DNA from: Candidatus Latescibacterota bacterium
GTDB lineage: Bacteria > JAAXHH01
Direction: 5' to 3'
Assembly (NCBI GenBank): GCA_022821085.1
Contig: JAJEEG010000007.1
Location: forward strand, 62,001 to 126,000
DNA length: 64,000 bases
Under the pieces are notes generated by a model. It saw nothing but the letters and a program-made list of their open reading frames with translations. It searched no databases and had not been told where the DNA came from. Shown here in pieces: positions 7,720-15,886 of this stretch (position 1 is its first letter; each line of letters starts with the position of its first letter). Position numbers and translations under genes: made by a program.

Positions 7720-9123
7720 ATGTTTAACAGGCTACGAATTCAGAACTTCAAGGGCTGGAAGGACACCGGCAATATACGTATGGCTCCAATATCCCTGTTC
7801 TTCGGAGCAAACAGCTCGGGAAAGTCAAGCATCGGCCAATTTCTGATGATGTTGAAGCAAACGGTTGATTCACCAGACAGAAAGGCGGTTTTCAATCCAG
7901 GGGGCAGAAATGCTGCAGTACAGCTGGGCTCCTATCAGGAAATGGTCTATCGCCGTGACCCAAAATCCAAGATCGAATTCGAATACAGTTGGTCAATTTC
8001 GGAACAACTGAGGTTCAGAGATCCTTTGTCAGGCCAGGTGTATTCCGGTGACGGTCTTTTTTTCTGTGCCAAGGCTGGCTTGAGCGATGACGATCAACAG
8101 ACCTTGCTGCTCGACCACCTGAAATATGAACTGATGCAAGATAACCAAGCTACCGTGACAATCGGAATGGAGCGCAGATCCAACACCAAGTCTGAATATA
8201 GAGTTGAATTCACAAAACATACACTGAAACGTAAGCGGGGACGTGGTTGGTCGCCAGGCGCGCCGGTTAGATTCTATGGATTCCCTGATGAGGTCGTGGC
8301 TTACTACCAAAACGCGGAGTTTGTTCAGACCCTTAACCTGCAGCATGAGCAACTGTTCAGATCACTCTACTATCTCGGACCGCTGCGCACCAAGGCGGAA
8401 CGATTGTATTCCTGGCCTGGCGTAGAACCTGAGAGCGTTGGCTATGACGGAGAGAATACCGTTGCGGCAATCCTTGCGGCACGTAACCGCAAAATCGGTC
8501 TGGGATATAGACAGAGGGTAAAACCTTTCGAGGAAGTCATAGCCCAGAAGCTCAAAGAAATGGGATTGATTGAGGAGTTCAAAGTCAATCAGATTTCCGA
8601 TCAACGACAGGATTACGAGGTTAAAGTTCGCACTAAGGGCTCAATTGACTGGGTCGATCTACCGGATGTAGGCTTTGGTATTTCTCAAGTATTGCCGGTG
8701 TTGGTGCAGTGTTTCTATGCACCGGCAGGCTCAATCATCCTTATGGAACAGCCCGAGATACATCTACATCCAAACGCGCAAACGGCGCTGGCTGACGTGA
8801 TGATTGACGTCATAAACTCTAAAGAAAATGGGAAGGACAGGAATATCCAGTTGGTAATCGAGACTCATTCGGAACATTTCCTTCGTCGCCTGCAGCGTCG
8901 CATCGCTGAGGACACAGTTCCAAAGTCGAAAGTATCGGCCTACTTCGCCAATATCAGCAAGACGCCTGCAACCCTGGATCCGCTGCAATTCGACTCCTTT
9001 GGCAACATCCTCAATTGGCCGGAAAACTTTTTCGGCGCCGAGATGGACGACATCACCGAACATGCCATGGCGGCAATGACGAAGCGAATGCGAGAAGCCG
9101 ACAATGCAGAGGTTTCCCAATGA
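7720..9123 (+). CDS. AAA family ATPase (ABC/RecF/OLD-like, DUF3696 type), candidate defence sensor
   Basis: A 467-residue ATPase of the SMC/RecF/OLD-like class. The start LRIQNFKGW is typical of these proteins; Walker A is GANSSGKSS at residues 29-37. An ABC-like signature region (GFGISQVLPVLVQ) precedes Walker B, IILMEQPEIHLHP at about 339-351, and the switch histidine lies in IETHSEHFL. No TOPRIM nuclease is fused, unlike OLD proteins; the C-terminal part resembles DUF3696 proteins. GGGAGGG precedes the ATG. The stop overlaps the start of a PIN-like gene by ATGA. In family systems such ATPases sense invasion or damage and control a partner effector, which here would be the nuclease. GC is visibly lower than in the flanks, suggesting transfer. 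Confidence 0.85.
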   Translation: MFNRLRIQNFKGWKDTGNIRMAPISLFFGANSSGKSSIGQFLMMLKQTVDSPDRKAVFNPGGRNAAVQLGSYQEMVYRRDPKSKIEFEYSWSISEQLRFRDPLSGQVYSGDGLFFCAKAGLSDDDQQTLLLDHLKYELMQDNQATVTIGMERRSNTKSEYRVEFTKHTLKRKRGRGWSPGAPVRFYGFPDEVVAYYQNAEFVQTLNLQHEQLFRSLYYLGPLRTKAERLYSWPGVEPESVGYDGENTVAAILAARNRKIGLGYRQRVKPFEEVIAQKLKEMGLIEEFKVNQISDQRQDYEVKVRTKGSIDWVDLPDVGFGISQVLPVLVQCFYAPAGSIILMEQPEIHLHPNAQTALADVMIDVINSKENGKDRNIQLVIETHSEHFLRRLQRRIAEDTVPKSKVSAYFANISKTPATLDPLQFDSFGNILNWPENFFGAEMDDITEHAMAAMTKRMREADNAEVSQ

Positions 9124-9650
9124 GCCTGCCGATGAAGTGCCTGGTAGACACCAATGTGCCAAAGACCGCCAATCTTGCAACACAGCCAGACCCACAATCC
9201 GACGTGCCTGATTCGTGTGTGGTGGCATGTATCGAAGCAATCAGGCACGTTATCGACAAGCGCAGCCTGATCATCGACGCAGGTGATGAGATCTTCGATG
9301 AATATCGCCGGCAGTTATCAATGAGGGGGCAACCCGGTGTAGGAGATCGTTTTATGAAGTGGGTTCATGACAACCGATGGAGCCTGCATGCGTCGCAAAG
9401 AGTAAGCATCACCAGGAATAACGATTCCTATGAAGAGTTTCCGGTGCACGAGGGATTGGATCAATTCGACAAGTCGGACCGGAAGTTTGTCGCAGCGTCC
9501 AATGCCCACCCCGATAAACCGCCCATTTTGCAGGCGACCGACACCAAGTGGTGGGGATGGAAGGACGCGCTAGCGGAGGTCGGCATAGACGTCGATTTCA
9601 TTTGTCGTTCGTACGTTATATCCAAGCAAACTGAGATGGCGGACACATGA
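9120..9650 (+). CDS. PIN-like domain ribonuclease
   Basis: A 176-residue protein starting with the ATG at 9120 that overlaps the ATPase stop (ATGA). The layout matches PIN-fold nucleases: Asp10 in CLVDTNVPK, acidic residues Glu57 and Glu61 in GDEIFDEY, Asp120 in FDKSDRKFVAAS, and Asp141 in LQATDTKWW. These would form the Mg2+ or Mn2+ site that cuts single-stranded or tRNA-like RNA. PIN proteins usually act as toxins with a small antitoxin, but no antitoxin is adjacent; the neighbouring ATPase and RNA ligase suggest regulated cleavage with repair. The fold assignment rests on motif spacing only. The stop again overlaps the next start by ATGA. Confidence 0.68.
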   Translation: MSLPMKCLVDTNVPKTANLATQPDPQSDVPDSCVVACIEAIRHVIDKRSLIIDAGDEIFDEYRRQLSMRGQPGVGDRFMKWVHDNRWSLHASQRVSITRNNDSYEEFPVHEGLDQFDKSDRKFVAASNAHPDKPPILQATDTKWWGWKDALAEVGIDVDFICRSYVISKQTEMADT

Positions 9651-10363
9651 AGGACGGTTTCGTCAAGTTTCCATCGACGCCTCATCTTGCGACACTGCCG
9701 GGAGCTGACCTCAGAAGCGATAAGGTGCTGACAGAAACTGAACGCGATGCATTCTTGAAGAATGAGCTTCTTGTCGAAGAAAAGGTGGACGGAGCCAATC
9801 TGGGGATTTCTTTTGATTCAGAGGGGAATTTACGGGTCCAGAACCGGGGTGAGTATTTACGTCTTCCGGGTTCAGACTCAGGCCAGTGGAAAAAACTGGG
9901 AGATTGGTTAGTTAATCGAATTGATACATTGTTTGAATCCCTGACCGATCGTTACATCCTTTTTGGCGAATGGTGTTATGCCCAGCACTTGATTTACTAC
10001 GAACGCTTGCCCGATTGGTTCCTTGGATATGATATTTACGATAAACTGTCCGGGCGTTTCCTTTCTTCACATCGGCGTAATCAAATTTGCGGGAAGATAC
10101 GCATCACCCGTGTTCCAGTCATTGCTCGCGGGCGTTTTCTTCTTCCGGACCTCGTGAAACTCCTAACGCGATCACAACTTACCGATCACCCTGCAGAAGG
10201 TCTCTACCTTCGATACGATCAGGACAAATGGCTTGAGCAACGGGCCAAGTTGGTTCGTCCGGAGTTTATACGATCAATCGAGAAGCATTGGTCGCGAACA
10301 CCCATCAGGCCTAACCGCTTGCTCCTCGAGATAGACAACGCGTCGGGATTGCTGGGTGTTTGA
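9647..10363 (+). CDS. ATP-dependent RNA ligase family protein
   Basis: A 238-residue nucleotidyltransferase-superfamily protein. Motif I is VEEKVDGANL with the adenylated lysine at residue 46. Further motifs fit: RVQNRGEYL (arginine after motif I), YILFGEWCYA (motif III), AEGLYLRY (motif IV) and EQRAKLVRPEF (motif V lysine). It starts FPSTPHLATLPG, like the FPxTPHL RNA ligases. The protein is about the size of a minimal catalytic ligase core with no extra domain. It would seal 3'-OH/5'-phosphate RNA ends. The ATG overlaps the PIN gene stop, so ligase and nuclease are translationally coupled. Repair of breaks made by the partner or by an invader is inferred. Lower GC than the flanks. Confidence 0.85.
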   Translation: MKDGFVKFPSTPHLATLPGADLRSDKVLTETERDAFLKNELLVEEKVDGANLGISFDSEGNLRVQNRGEYLRLPGSDSGQWKKLGDWLVNRIDTLFESLTDRYILFGEWCYAQHLIYYERLPDWFLGYDIYDKLSGRFLSSHRRNQICGKIRITRVPVIARGRFLLPDLVKLLTRSQLTDHPAEGLYLRYDQDKWLEQRAKLVRPEFIRSIEKHWSRTPIRPNRLLLEIDNASGLLGV

Positions 10364-10416
10364 TCCGGCGAATTGAACTCAAATGCTTCCAAGGTGCCTC
10401 CTGAGTAACACTCACC

Positions 10417-11085
10417 TCAGTTCCCCAGTACGGTCCGGATCCATTGGCCGATCTGTTCGATTTCCTGCGGACACACCTCGTGGGCCATGGGATACGCGTG
10501 GTATTCGGGAACCATGCCCAATCGCCTGAGGGATTCGGCGGCGTCGCGGGCCAGGGATTCATTCAGCATCGGGTCCATCGATCCGTGGCAGACCAATACG
10601 GGAAGCCCGGATTGAGCCGGATGCACGACGACGCTGTCGGCCGTGGGAAAGTAGGTGGACAGGGCGATGATGCCTCCGAGCCGGTACTGGCACGACAGCC
10701 CGGCTTCGAAACTGACCGCGCCACCCTGGGAGAAGCCCGCCAGCAGGATCCGTTCGCTCGGTACGCCCCGATCGATCTCCCGTCGCAACAACGCCTGCAC
10801 TTTGCCGGCGGAAGCGCGTAGCCCGGCCGCGTCGATACGACGGGCATCGCCCAGTTCCATGATGTCGTACCATGCGGGCATAACCATCCCCTGGTTGATC
10901 GTCACCGGGATGGATGGCGCCGACGGAAAAACGAAGCGGACCGCGTAGACCGCCGGCAGCCCCAGTTGCGGAACAATCGGCACGAAATCGCCTCCGTCCG
11001 CCCCCAGACCATGAAGCCAGATGATGGATGCGTCGACCTCGGCCGAATTGTTGGATACACGTTCAATAACGGGGAGATCGGTCAT
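10417..11085 (-). CDS. Phospholipase/carboxylesterase family alpha/beta hydrolase
   Basis: A 222-residue alpha/beta-hydrolase of the YpfH / acyl-protein-thioesterase type. It shows the oxyanion segment WLHGLGADGGDF, the nucleophile elbow LAGFSQGGAVS, the acid segment CHGSMDPML and the histidine in YPMAHEV, a complete Ser-Asp-His triad. It hydrolyses short- to medium-chain esters or thioesters in the cytoplasm; the true substrate is unknown. The frame is open to 11286, but the ATG at 11083-11085 overlaps the HigA-like stop as ATGA and the protein then starts at the usual family position. It is therefore downstream of, and coupled to, an antitoxin-like regulator. Confidence 0.88.
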   Translation of the reverse strand: MTDLPVIERVSNNSAEVDASIIWLHGLGADGGDFVPIVPQLGLPAVYAVRFVFPSAPSIPVTINQGMVMPAWYDIMELGDARRIDAAGLRASAGKVQALLRREIDRGVPSERILLAGFSQGGAVSFEAGLSCQYRLGGIIALSTYFPTADSVVVHPAQSGLPVLVCHGSMDPMLNESLARDAAESLRRLGMVPEYHAYPMAHEVCPQEIEQIGQWIRTVLGN

Positions 11086-11333
11086 GTGGCCTGCGCCTGT
11101 GCGACGTCGTAAGCCGCCTGCAGACGTATCCATGTCTCTGTGGTCGAGCCAAAAGCCTTTGCCAGTCGGACCGCCATGTCGCCGGAAATCCGCGAACGGC
11201 AATTCACCAGATTGGAAAGCGCCTGACGGCTGACGCCCAACACCTTCGCGCCTTCGGTCACACTGAGGTCGAGTGGTTCCAGGCATGAAACGCGCACCAC
11301 CTTGCCGGGATGTGGTGGGTTCTTCATCTGCAT
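11082..11333 (-). CDS. higA: HigA-family antitoxin/HTH regulator (orphan)
   Basis: An 83-residue helix-turn-helix protein starting MQMKNPPHPGKVV, the usual opening of HigA addiction-module antitoxins (PHPG), with an HTH core from about SVTEGAKVLGVSR to RISGDMAVRLAKAF and the family TTETWIRLQAAYD tail. The ATG at 11331-11333 follows AGAAGGA. HigB toxin should lie just upstream on the same strand, but only remnants of a different toxin family are there, so this antitoxin is an orphan. It overlaps the downstream esterase by four bases and could repress that gene. Confidence 0.88.
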   Translation of the reverse strand: MQMKNPPHPGKVVRVSCLEPLDLSVTEGAKVLGVSRQALSNLVNCRSRISGDMAVRLAKAFGSTTETWIRLQAAYDVAQAQAT

Positions 11334-11469
11334 CGTGGTCCTTCTTTCTCTTCTATCTTTCACCAAATATCGAACTGGTAGTAGACATGATTTTGCAGTT
11401 ATCACAACAGGTCTGACTTGTAAGGGTCAGGCTATTCTTCAAAATGATCGGAATGAGAATCTGTTCGGA

Positions 11470-11532
11470 CTAAATACAGTTTGTCTCCTTAACATCCTTC
11501 GTAAACCGCGATGTACGTACAGGGGTCAGCAT
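11470..11532 (-). pseudogene. YafQ-like toxin remnant
   Basis: Directly after the RelB-like stop, a minus-strand ATG at 11530-11532 opens a frame reading MLTPVRTSRFTKDVKE and stopping after 20 residues. The opening resembles YafQ/RelE-superfamily mRNA interferases (MLTPVYTKQFKKDLK in the E. coli protein as I recall it). The catalytic core and C-terminus are absent from all frames downstream, so only the first fifth of the toxin survives. Confidence 0.5.
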
Positions 11533-11660
11533 TTAAATGTCGAGATCTCGGAATAAGTCCTCGGCATTTTCAAAACGCTGACCCTTGCCTTCTTCCAGCT
11601 CTTTCGTTGCCTTGATGGTTGCAGGGCGAGGTACACGGATCGCGCTAGGCGATCGTTGCT
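11533..11660 (-). pseudogene. RelB/DinJ-type antitoxin remnant
   Basis: The minus-strand frame ending at TAA 11533-11535 encodes a RelB/DinJ-like C-terminus, with segments IRVPRPATIKATKELEEG and GQRFENAEDLFRDLDI. This resembles the PNAETIAAMEEARAGKG..FNSVDELF tail of the family. The N-terminal ribbon-helix-helix part is missing; further upstream the frame runs into the 3' end of the thiolation gene in the wrong register. The toxin start follows the stop directly. The left boundary is approximate. Confidence 0.5.
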
Positions 11661-11672
11661 CGTCTGCCAAGC

Positions 11673-12713
11673 CTAAATCCGCCACGTCTCCAGCACAGAC
11701 TCCTCGACCGGGGAAGGTTCGAGGATGCGCTCGGCATCTGCGTAGCGGCAGGTCACCGGCGTACCGGGATCGGCCTTCGATCCCGCGTACCGCACGGTCA
11801 TGCCCGCGATCTGCCGAAGGTCGTCGTCGGTGGGATGGCCTTCGACCAGGGTGGTCGGCCCCGTGACGTCCTTCGTTTCCAATCTCCACCGGCCCGGAGT
11901 GTAGCGCTCCAGGAACTTGTTCTCCCCTTCCTCTCTGCCCATCACCACTTTCACATCGGGTTTGACGCGGAAGTGGCGGCCGATCTTGAGGAGCATCACG
12001 TCGTCCATGGTCAGATTCTCCTTGCCCTCGTGATCGAAGAAGTCGAGGATGCGACGGCCGAAATTCTCATCGGTCAGGTAGCAGCAGCCCCCCGCGGGCG
12101 AAGGATAGTCCTCGATGCCGTACTCCTCGGCCAGTTCCATCTGCTTCTGGCGGGAACGCCCCTGAATATCACCCAGTTTCTCACGGTCCACCCACCCCTC
12201 CTGTTCCGGTACGGTGGGCGGCAGGCGCTTCGCGGAAAGGGGCCGCAGCAGCAGGCCGTCCAGTTCGGCGTCACGGTCGATGACGTTCATGGGCTGGCGG
12301 CGCTGGGACATGGGCCGCTGGCCGAGGACCTCGCCGGTGAACATGAACTGGGCGCCGATCTCGTCCATGTACTGCCGGGCGCGGCGGAACATGAAGATGC
12401 GGCAGTCGATACATGGATTCACGGTTTTACCGTAACCGTACTTCGGATCGGTCAGGACTTTCAGGTAGTCCGGACCGGAGATGTCGATCATCTCGACGGG
12501 CAGGTCCAGCTTGGCGCCGGCCTGCAGGGCCTCGTTGCGCACCGGTTTCTTGCGCTTCCGCGTCTTGGACCTGCGGTTGTGCTCGACCACGCAGAAGCCG
12601 GTGTAGAAGGTGAGCCCCTGTATTTCGATGCCCTGCCTCATCAGCATGGCGGCCGCGATCGTGCTGTCCAGTCCGCCGGACAGCAATCCGACTGCTTTCA
12701 CGGGTTTGGACAT
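11673..12713 (-). CDS. PP-loop tRNA thiolation enzyme (ThiI/MnmA-like)
   Basis: A 346-residue ATP-pyrophosphatase. The PP-loop AVGLLSGGLDS is at the N-terminus; NPCIDCRIFMF and GGCCYLTDENF supply cysteines able to carry sulfur; FTGEVLGQRPMSQR is typical of ThiI- and archaeal MnmA-like proteins with the DUF814-like C-terminal region. It should activate a tRNA uridine by adenylation and insert sulfur (4-thiouridine or 2-thiouridine). The start at 12711-12713 follows a G-rich Shine-Dalgarno (GGGGGAAG). It is the last gene of the minus-strand sulfur-transfer operon, 13 bases after mrp; TusA and the NifS-like protein upstream are the natural sulfur sources. The exact base modified is uncertain. 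Confidence 0.8.
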   Translation of the reverse strand: MSKPVKAVGLLSGGLDSTIAAAMLMRQGIEIQGLTFYTGFCVVEHNRRSKTRKRKKPVRNEALQAGAKLDLPVEMIDISGPDYLKVLTDPKYGYGKTVNPCIDCRIFMFRRARQYMDEIGAQFMFTGEVLGQRPMSQRRQPMNVIDRDAELDGLLLRPLSAKRLPPTVPEQEGWVDREKLGDIQGRSRQKQMELAEEYGIEDYPSPAGGCCYLTDENFGRRILDFFDHEGKENLTMDDVMLLKIGRHFRVKPDVKVVMGREEGENKFLERYTPGRWRLETKDVTGPTTLVEGHPTDDDLRQIAGMTVRYAGSKADPGTPVTCRYADAERILEPSPVEESVLETWRI

Positions 12714-12726
12714 GGTCGCTTCCCCC

Positions 12727-13803
12727 TTATACCCCGATCGACGCCCGCAGCGTTTCCGCCACCCGGCGGAAAGCTTCCGTCTGCTGCGAGTCAGGTTCCT
12801 GCCGGACGATGGGGGTACCCTGGTCACCCGCCTGGCAGACCGCCGGATCGATGGGCAATGCACCGACGAAGGGCACGCCCAGCGCCTCGCTGGCCCGCTT
12901 TCCTCCGCCTGTCGTGAAGATATCCGTGCGCTCGCCGCAGTGGGGACAGTTGAAATAGCTCATGTTCTCGATGATGCCGAGTATGGGCACGTTGACCTGC
13001 TGGAACATGGCCACGCCGCGCCGCGCGTCGATGAGGGCCACGTCCTGCGGCGTCGTCACCACCAGGCCGCCGGTCAGCGGCACGGACTGGGTCAGCGTCA
13101 GGTGCGCGTCTCCCGTGCCCGGCGGCATGTCGATGACCAGGCAGTCCAGCTCTCCCCACAGGACGTCGCGCAAGAGCTGCTGCACGGCCTGGTGGACCAT
13201 GGGGCCCCGCCAGGTGACCGACTGGTCTTCCGGGATCAGGAATCCGAAGGACATCATCTTTATGTCATGGGCGATCATGGGCAGGATCTTCTGTCCCACC
13301 ACGCCGGGCTGGTCCTTGACGCCCATCATGGTCGGGATGCTGGGGCCGTAGATGTCGGCGTCGAGCAGGCCCACGCTCGCGCCGTCGTCGGCCAGGGCCA
13401 CCGACAGGTTCACCGAGACCGTGGACTTGCCCACGCCGCCCTTGCCACTGGCCACCGCCACGATGGTCTTCACCCCAGGCAGTTCGATCTTGCCGGGCTG
13501 CCCGGCCTGCCCGTGCTGGCCCGCGGCGGGTCCCTGGGCCGTGGCCGATTGGCCCGGCGGCGGTCCGGTGATCTGCACGTCCTGCACACCGGGCATGCGC
13601 TCCACGGCTTCCTTCGCCGTCATCGTGATCTGGCGCCGGGTGGATTCGTCCTGCGTGGAAAAGGCCAGGCTGAAGGCCACGTGACCACCGGAGGCCTGCA
13701 CGTTCTTCACCAGGCCGAAGGAGACGATGTCGCGGTCGAATCCCGGGTACATGATCTGCTTCAACCGGTCCACCACGTCCCGCATGTTCACTTCATGGGC
13801 CAT
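12727..13803 (-). CDS. mrp: Mrp/ApbC/NBP35 iron-sulfur carrier ATPase
   Basis: A 358-residue protein with an N-terminal MIP18/DUF59-like domain (about 1-80), a Gly/Gln/Pro-rich linker (about 85-105), and a deviant Walker A P-loop ASGKGGVGKS of the SIMIBI/ParA class, followed by LLDADIYGPSIP, the VIDMPPGTGDAHLT segment and CPHC near the C-terminus. Mrp proteins bind and transfer [4Fe-4S] clusters in the cytosol. The ATG at 13801-13803 follows CAGGAG. It lies between tusA and the thiolation gene, which suggests a role in cluster supply for tRNA thiolation or the molybdenum enzymes. Confidence 0.94.
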   Translation of the reverse strand: MAHEVNMRDVVDRLKQIMYPGFDRDIVSFGLVKNVQASGGHVAFSLAFSTQDESTRRQITMTAKEAVERMPGVQDVQITGPPPGQSATAQGPAAGQHGQAGQPGKIELPGVKTIVAVASGKGGVGKSTVSVNLSVALADDGASVGLLDADIYGPSIPTMMGVKDQPGVVGQKILPMIAHDIKMMSFGFLIPEDQSVTWRGPMVHQAVQQLLRDVLWGELDCLVIDMPPGTGDAHLTLTQSVPLTGGLVVTTPQDVALIDARRGVAMFQQVNVPILGIIENMSYFNCPHCGERTDIFTTGGGKRASEALGVPFVGALPIDPAVCQAGDQGTPIVRQEPDSQQTEAFRRVAETLRASIGV

Positions 13804-13972
13804 CTTTTGCTCCTGCTCCTGATTCTGCTCGGCGGCACTGCGCCGCGCAAACGCCGCATTTCCTTCCGGCAACCACCGGTGGCCGGACAGGCAACCACCG
13901 ATGGTCGAACAAGCAACCTGCCGATGGTCGAATCTCGTTGCGCAAAATACATTCCGGGACGCGCCATTGCAA

Positions 13973-14206
13973 TCATTTTACCTTTCTCACGTACAGCTTG
14001 TATTCTTCATCTTCCTCGATGGTGTCGAGCAGGGCGTGCCCGTTACTCGCACACCAGGCCGGCATGTCCTCCAGGATCTGGGGATCGTCGGCCAGCACTT
14101 CCAGCACTTCCCCTACGGCGATCTCTCGGATGGCCGACGCGGTCTTCATGATCGGCACGGGACAGAGCAGGCCGAAAGTGTCGAGGGTCAAGACCGGCTG
14201 GATCAC
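13973..14206 (-). CDS. tusA: TusA-family sulfur carrier protein
   Basis: A 77-residue TusA/SirA-fold protein. The conserved motif appears as FGLLCPVPIMKT, with the active cysteine in the CPxP box. TusA takes persulfide sulfur from a cysteine desulfurase and hands it to tRNA thiolation or molybdopterin synthesis. The start is GTG at 14204-14206 with GGGAGG 11 bases upstream. It follows the NifS-like gene on the same strand by about 80 bases, and 169 bases separate it from mrp. Confidence 0.93.
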   Translation of the reverse strand: MIQPVLTLDTFGLLCPVPIMKTASAIREIAVGEVLEVLADDPQILEDMPAWCASNGHALLDTIEEDEEYKLYVRKVK

Positions 14207-14287
14207 GGTTCGTCGAGCCTCCCATTTCCATACTGCGTCGGTCGTCCGCGCGGTGGCGTCGGTCGTCTGTACTGCCGCGCCCGCCTC

Positions 14288-15439
14288 CTATACCGTCACG
14301 CCGGCGATGGCGCGCAGTTCTCCCACGACTTCGGTGAGCGCGTCCAGTGCCTCGCCGACCTCGGCTTCCTCGGTGTCCGGGCCGGCGGTGATCAGCAGCG
14401 AGCACCGGGCTTCGGCCGCCGTCCGGCCCAGGGCCAGCAGCACGTGGGAGGGCTTGGCCGCGTGGGCGGCGCACGAGGAACCGACAGAAACGGCGATGCC
14501 CCGGGCGTCGAGCATCAGGACCGCGGATTCGCCGTCGGCCTCGGGTATCCACAGGTTGATGTGACCCGGCAGGCGCAGATCGGGATGCCCATTGATGGAG
14601 GCATCCGGCAGGCGGTCCCTCAAACCACGCAACAGCGATTCGTCCAGCCGCCTCAAGCGGTCGATCCGGCCGGGCAACTCATCCACCGCCAACTCCGCCG
14701 CCCGGCCGAAACCCACGATCGCCGGGATGTTCTCATGTCCGCCGCGCCGGCCGTCTTCCTGAACGCCTCCTTCCACCTGGGGACGCAGCCGGGTGCCGGC
14801 CTTCACGTAGAGGGCTCCGGCGCCTGGCGGGCCGTTCAGGGACCGGGCGGAAAGGGACAAGGCGTCCACGTTCAGCTCGTGAACGTCGACGGTCAGGCGC
14901 CCCATGGCAGCCACGGCATCGGTGTGGACGGCCGCACCGTTCCGGTGGGCGATCTCGGCGATTTCGCGCACGGGCTGGATCGTGCCGGTCTCATCGTTGG
15001 CGCACATGACGGAAACGAGTACGGTATCGTCCCGCAGGACCCGCGCGACCTGGTCGGGCTGCACGATGCCGTCCCCGCCGGCAGGGACCTCCGTGAGGGT
15101 AAACCCCTGGCGCTCCAGCGACTTCGCGGCATACAGCACGGCGTGATGCTCGATACTCGAAACGACGATGTGCCGCCCGCGTTTCGTGCTCGCCTGCGCA
15201 ATCCCCTTGACGGCCAGGTTGTCCGCTTCGGTGCCACTCGCCGTGAATATGATCTCGCCGGGATCGGCGCCGATCAGTCCCGATATCCGGCCGCGCGCCG
15301 TGTCCAGTGCGTTGCGCGCCGCTGCACCGGCCCGGTGAAGGCTCGACGGATTGCCGGCGAATTCGCTGAGACAGGGCACCATTTCTTCGATGACACGGGG
15401 GTCAACCGGTGGCGCCGCGCCGTGGTCCAGGTTGATCAT
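14288..15439 (-). CDS. Cysteine desulfurase-like protein lacking the PLP lysine
   Basis: A 383-residue NifS/IscS-family protein by its whole-length pattern (INLDHGAAPPVDPRV, SSIEHHAVLYA, NDETGTIQP, VHTDAVAAMG, SSCAAHAAKPSHVLLALG). The active-site cysteine loop is kept. The segment that normally reads SAHKxYGPKG, where the lysine binds PLP, reads SARSLNGPPG: histidine and lysine are both gone. The N-terminal DNAATTP is DHGAAPP and RSGTEN is RGGHEN. I checked the codons on the minus strand and found no frameshift. It should not form the usual internal aldimine. It may be a non-catalytic persulfide carrier or scaffold, or simply decayed. It sits between moaE and tusA, 15 bases after moaE. Confidence 0.85.
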   Translation of the reverse strand: MINLDHGAAPPVDPRVIEEMVPCLSEFAGNPSSLHRAGAAARNALDTARGRISGLIGADPGEIIFTASGTEADNLAVKGIAQASTKRGRHIVVSSIEHHAVLYAAKSLERQGFTLTEVPAGGDGIVQPDQVARVLRDDTVLVSVMCANDETGTIQPVREIAEIAHRNGAAVHTDAVAAMGRLTVDVHELNVDALSLSARSLNGPPGAGALYVKAGTRLRPQVEGGVQEDGRRGGHENIPAIVGFGRAAELAVDELPGRIDRLRRLDESLLRGLRDRLPDASINGHPDLRLPGHINLWIPEADGESAVLMLDARGIAVSVGSSCAAHAAKPSHVLLALGRTAAEARCSLLITAGPDTEEAEVGEALDALTEVVGELRAIAGVTV

Positions 15440-15454
15440 GGCAGGGACCGGTTA

Positions 15455-15868
15455 TCAGGTATTGCGTTCCACCCATTCCCGCTCCCCGTCGGGCCGGATC
15501 TCCTTCTTCCAGACGGGCACGATCTGCTTGACGCGGTCGATCGCGTAGGAACAGGCCTCGAATGCGTTTTTCCGGTGGGGGGTCGCCACGGAGATGAGGA
15601 TGCTGATCTCCCCGATTTCGAGCGTGCCGACGCGATGTATCATGGCGACGTCTTCGATGCCCCATTTCTCGCGTATTTCCTCGCCCACTTCCCGCATCTT
15701 GGCTTCGGCCATCTCGGCGTAGGCCTCGTATTCCAGCCGCAGGGTCCGCCGTCCGTCCGAGTGGTCCCGCACGGTACCGGCGAAGGTGACCACCGCCCCG
15801 TGGTGCGGCTTGAGGGACCATTCGAAGAGGGCATCCGGCTTTATATATTCGCTCGTAATCTTGTACAC
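15455..15868 (-). CDS. moaE: Molybdopterin synthase catalytic subunit MoaE
   Basis: A 137-residue MoaE with the usual blocks: AVVTFAGTVRDHSDG, LEYEAYAEMAEAKM, HRVGTLEIGEISI, SVATPHRKNAFEACSYA and the lysine-bearing VWKKE near the end. MoaE converts precursor Z (cPMP) to molybdopterin using MoaD thiocarboxylate. The start is GTG at 15866-15868; an AGAGG lies about 15 bases upstream, somewhat far. It follows moaD by 18 bases and they are surely cotranscribed. Confidence 0.96.
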   Translation of the reverse strand: MYKITSEYIKPDALFEWSLKPHHGAVVTFAGTVRDHSDGRRTLRLEYEAYAEMAEAKMREVGEEIREKWGIEDVAMIHRVGTLEIGEISILISVATPHRKNAFEACSYAIDRVKQIVPVWKKEIRPDGEREWVERNT

Positions 15869-15886
15869 GCGCTTTAAACTGCCTCT

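Noticed and set aside
13901-15877. A 658-codon plus-strand open frame opposite tusA, the NifS-like gene and moaE
   Set aside because: The minus-strand genes have clear family motifs; the plus frame has none.
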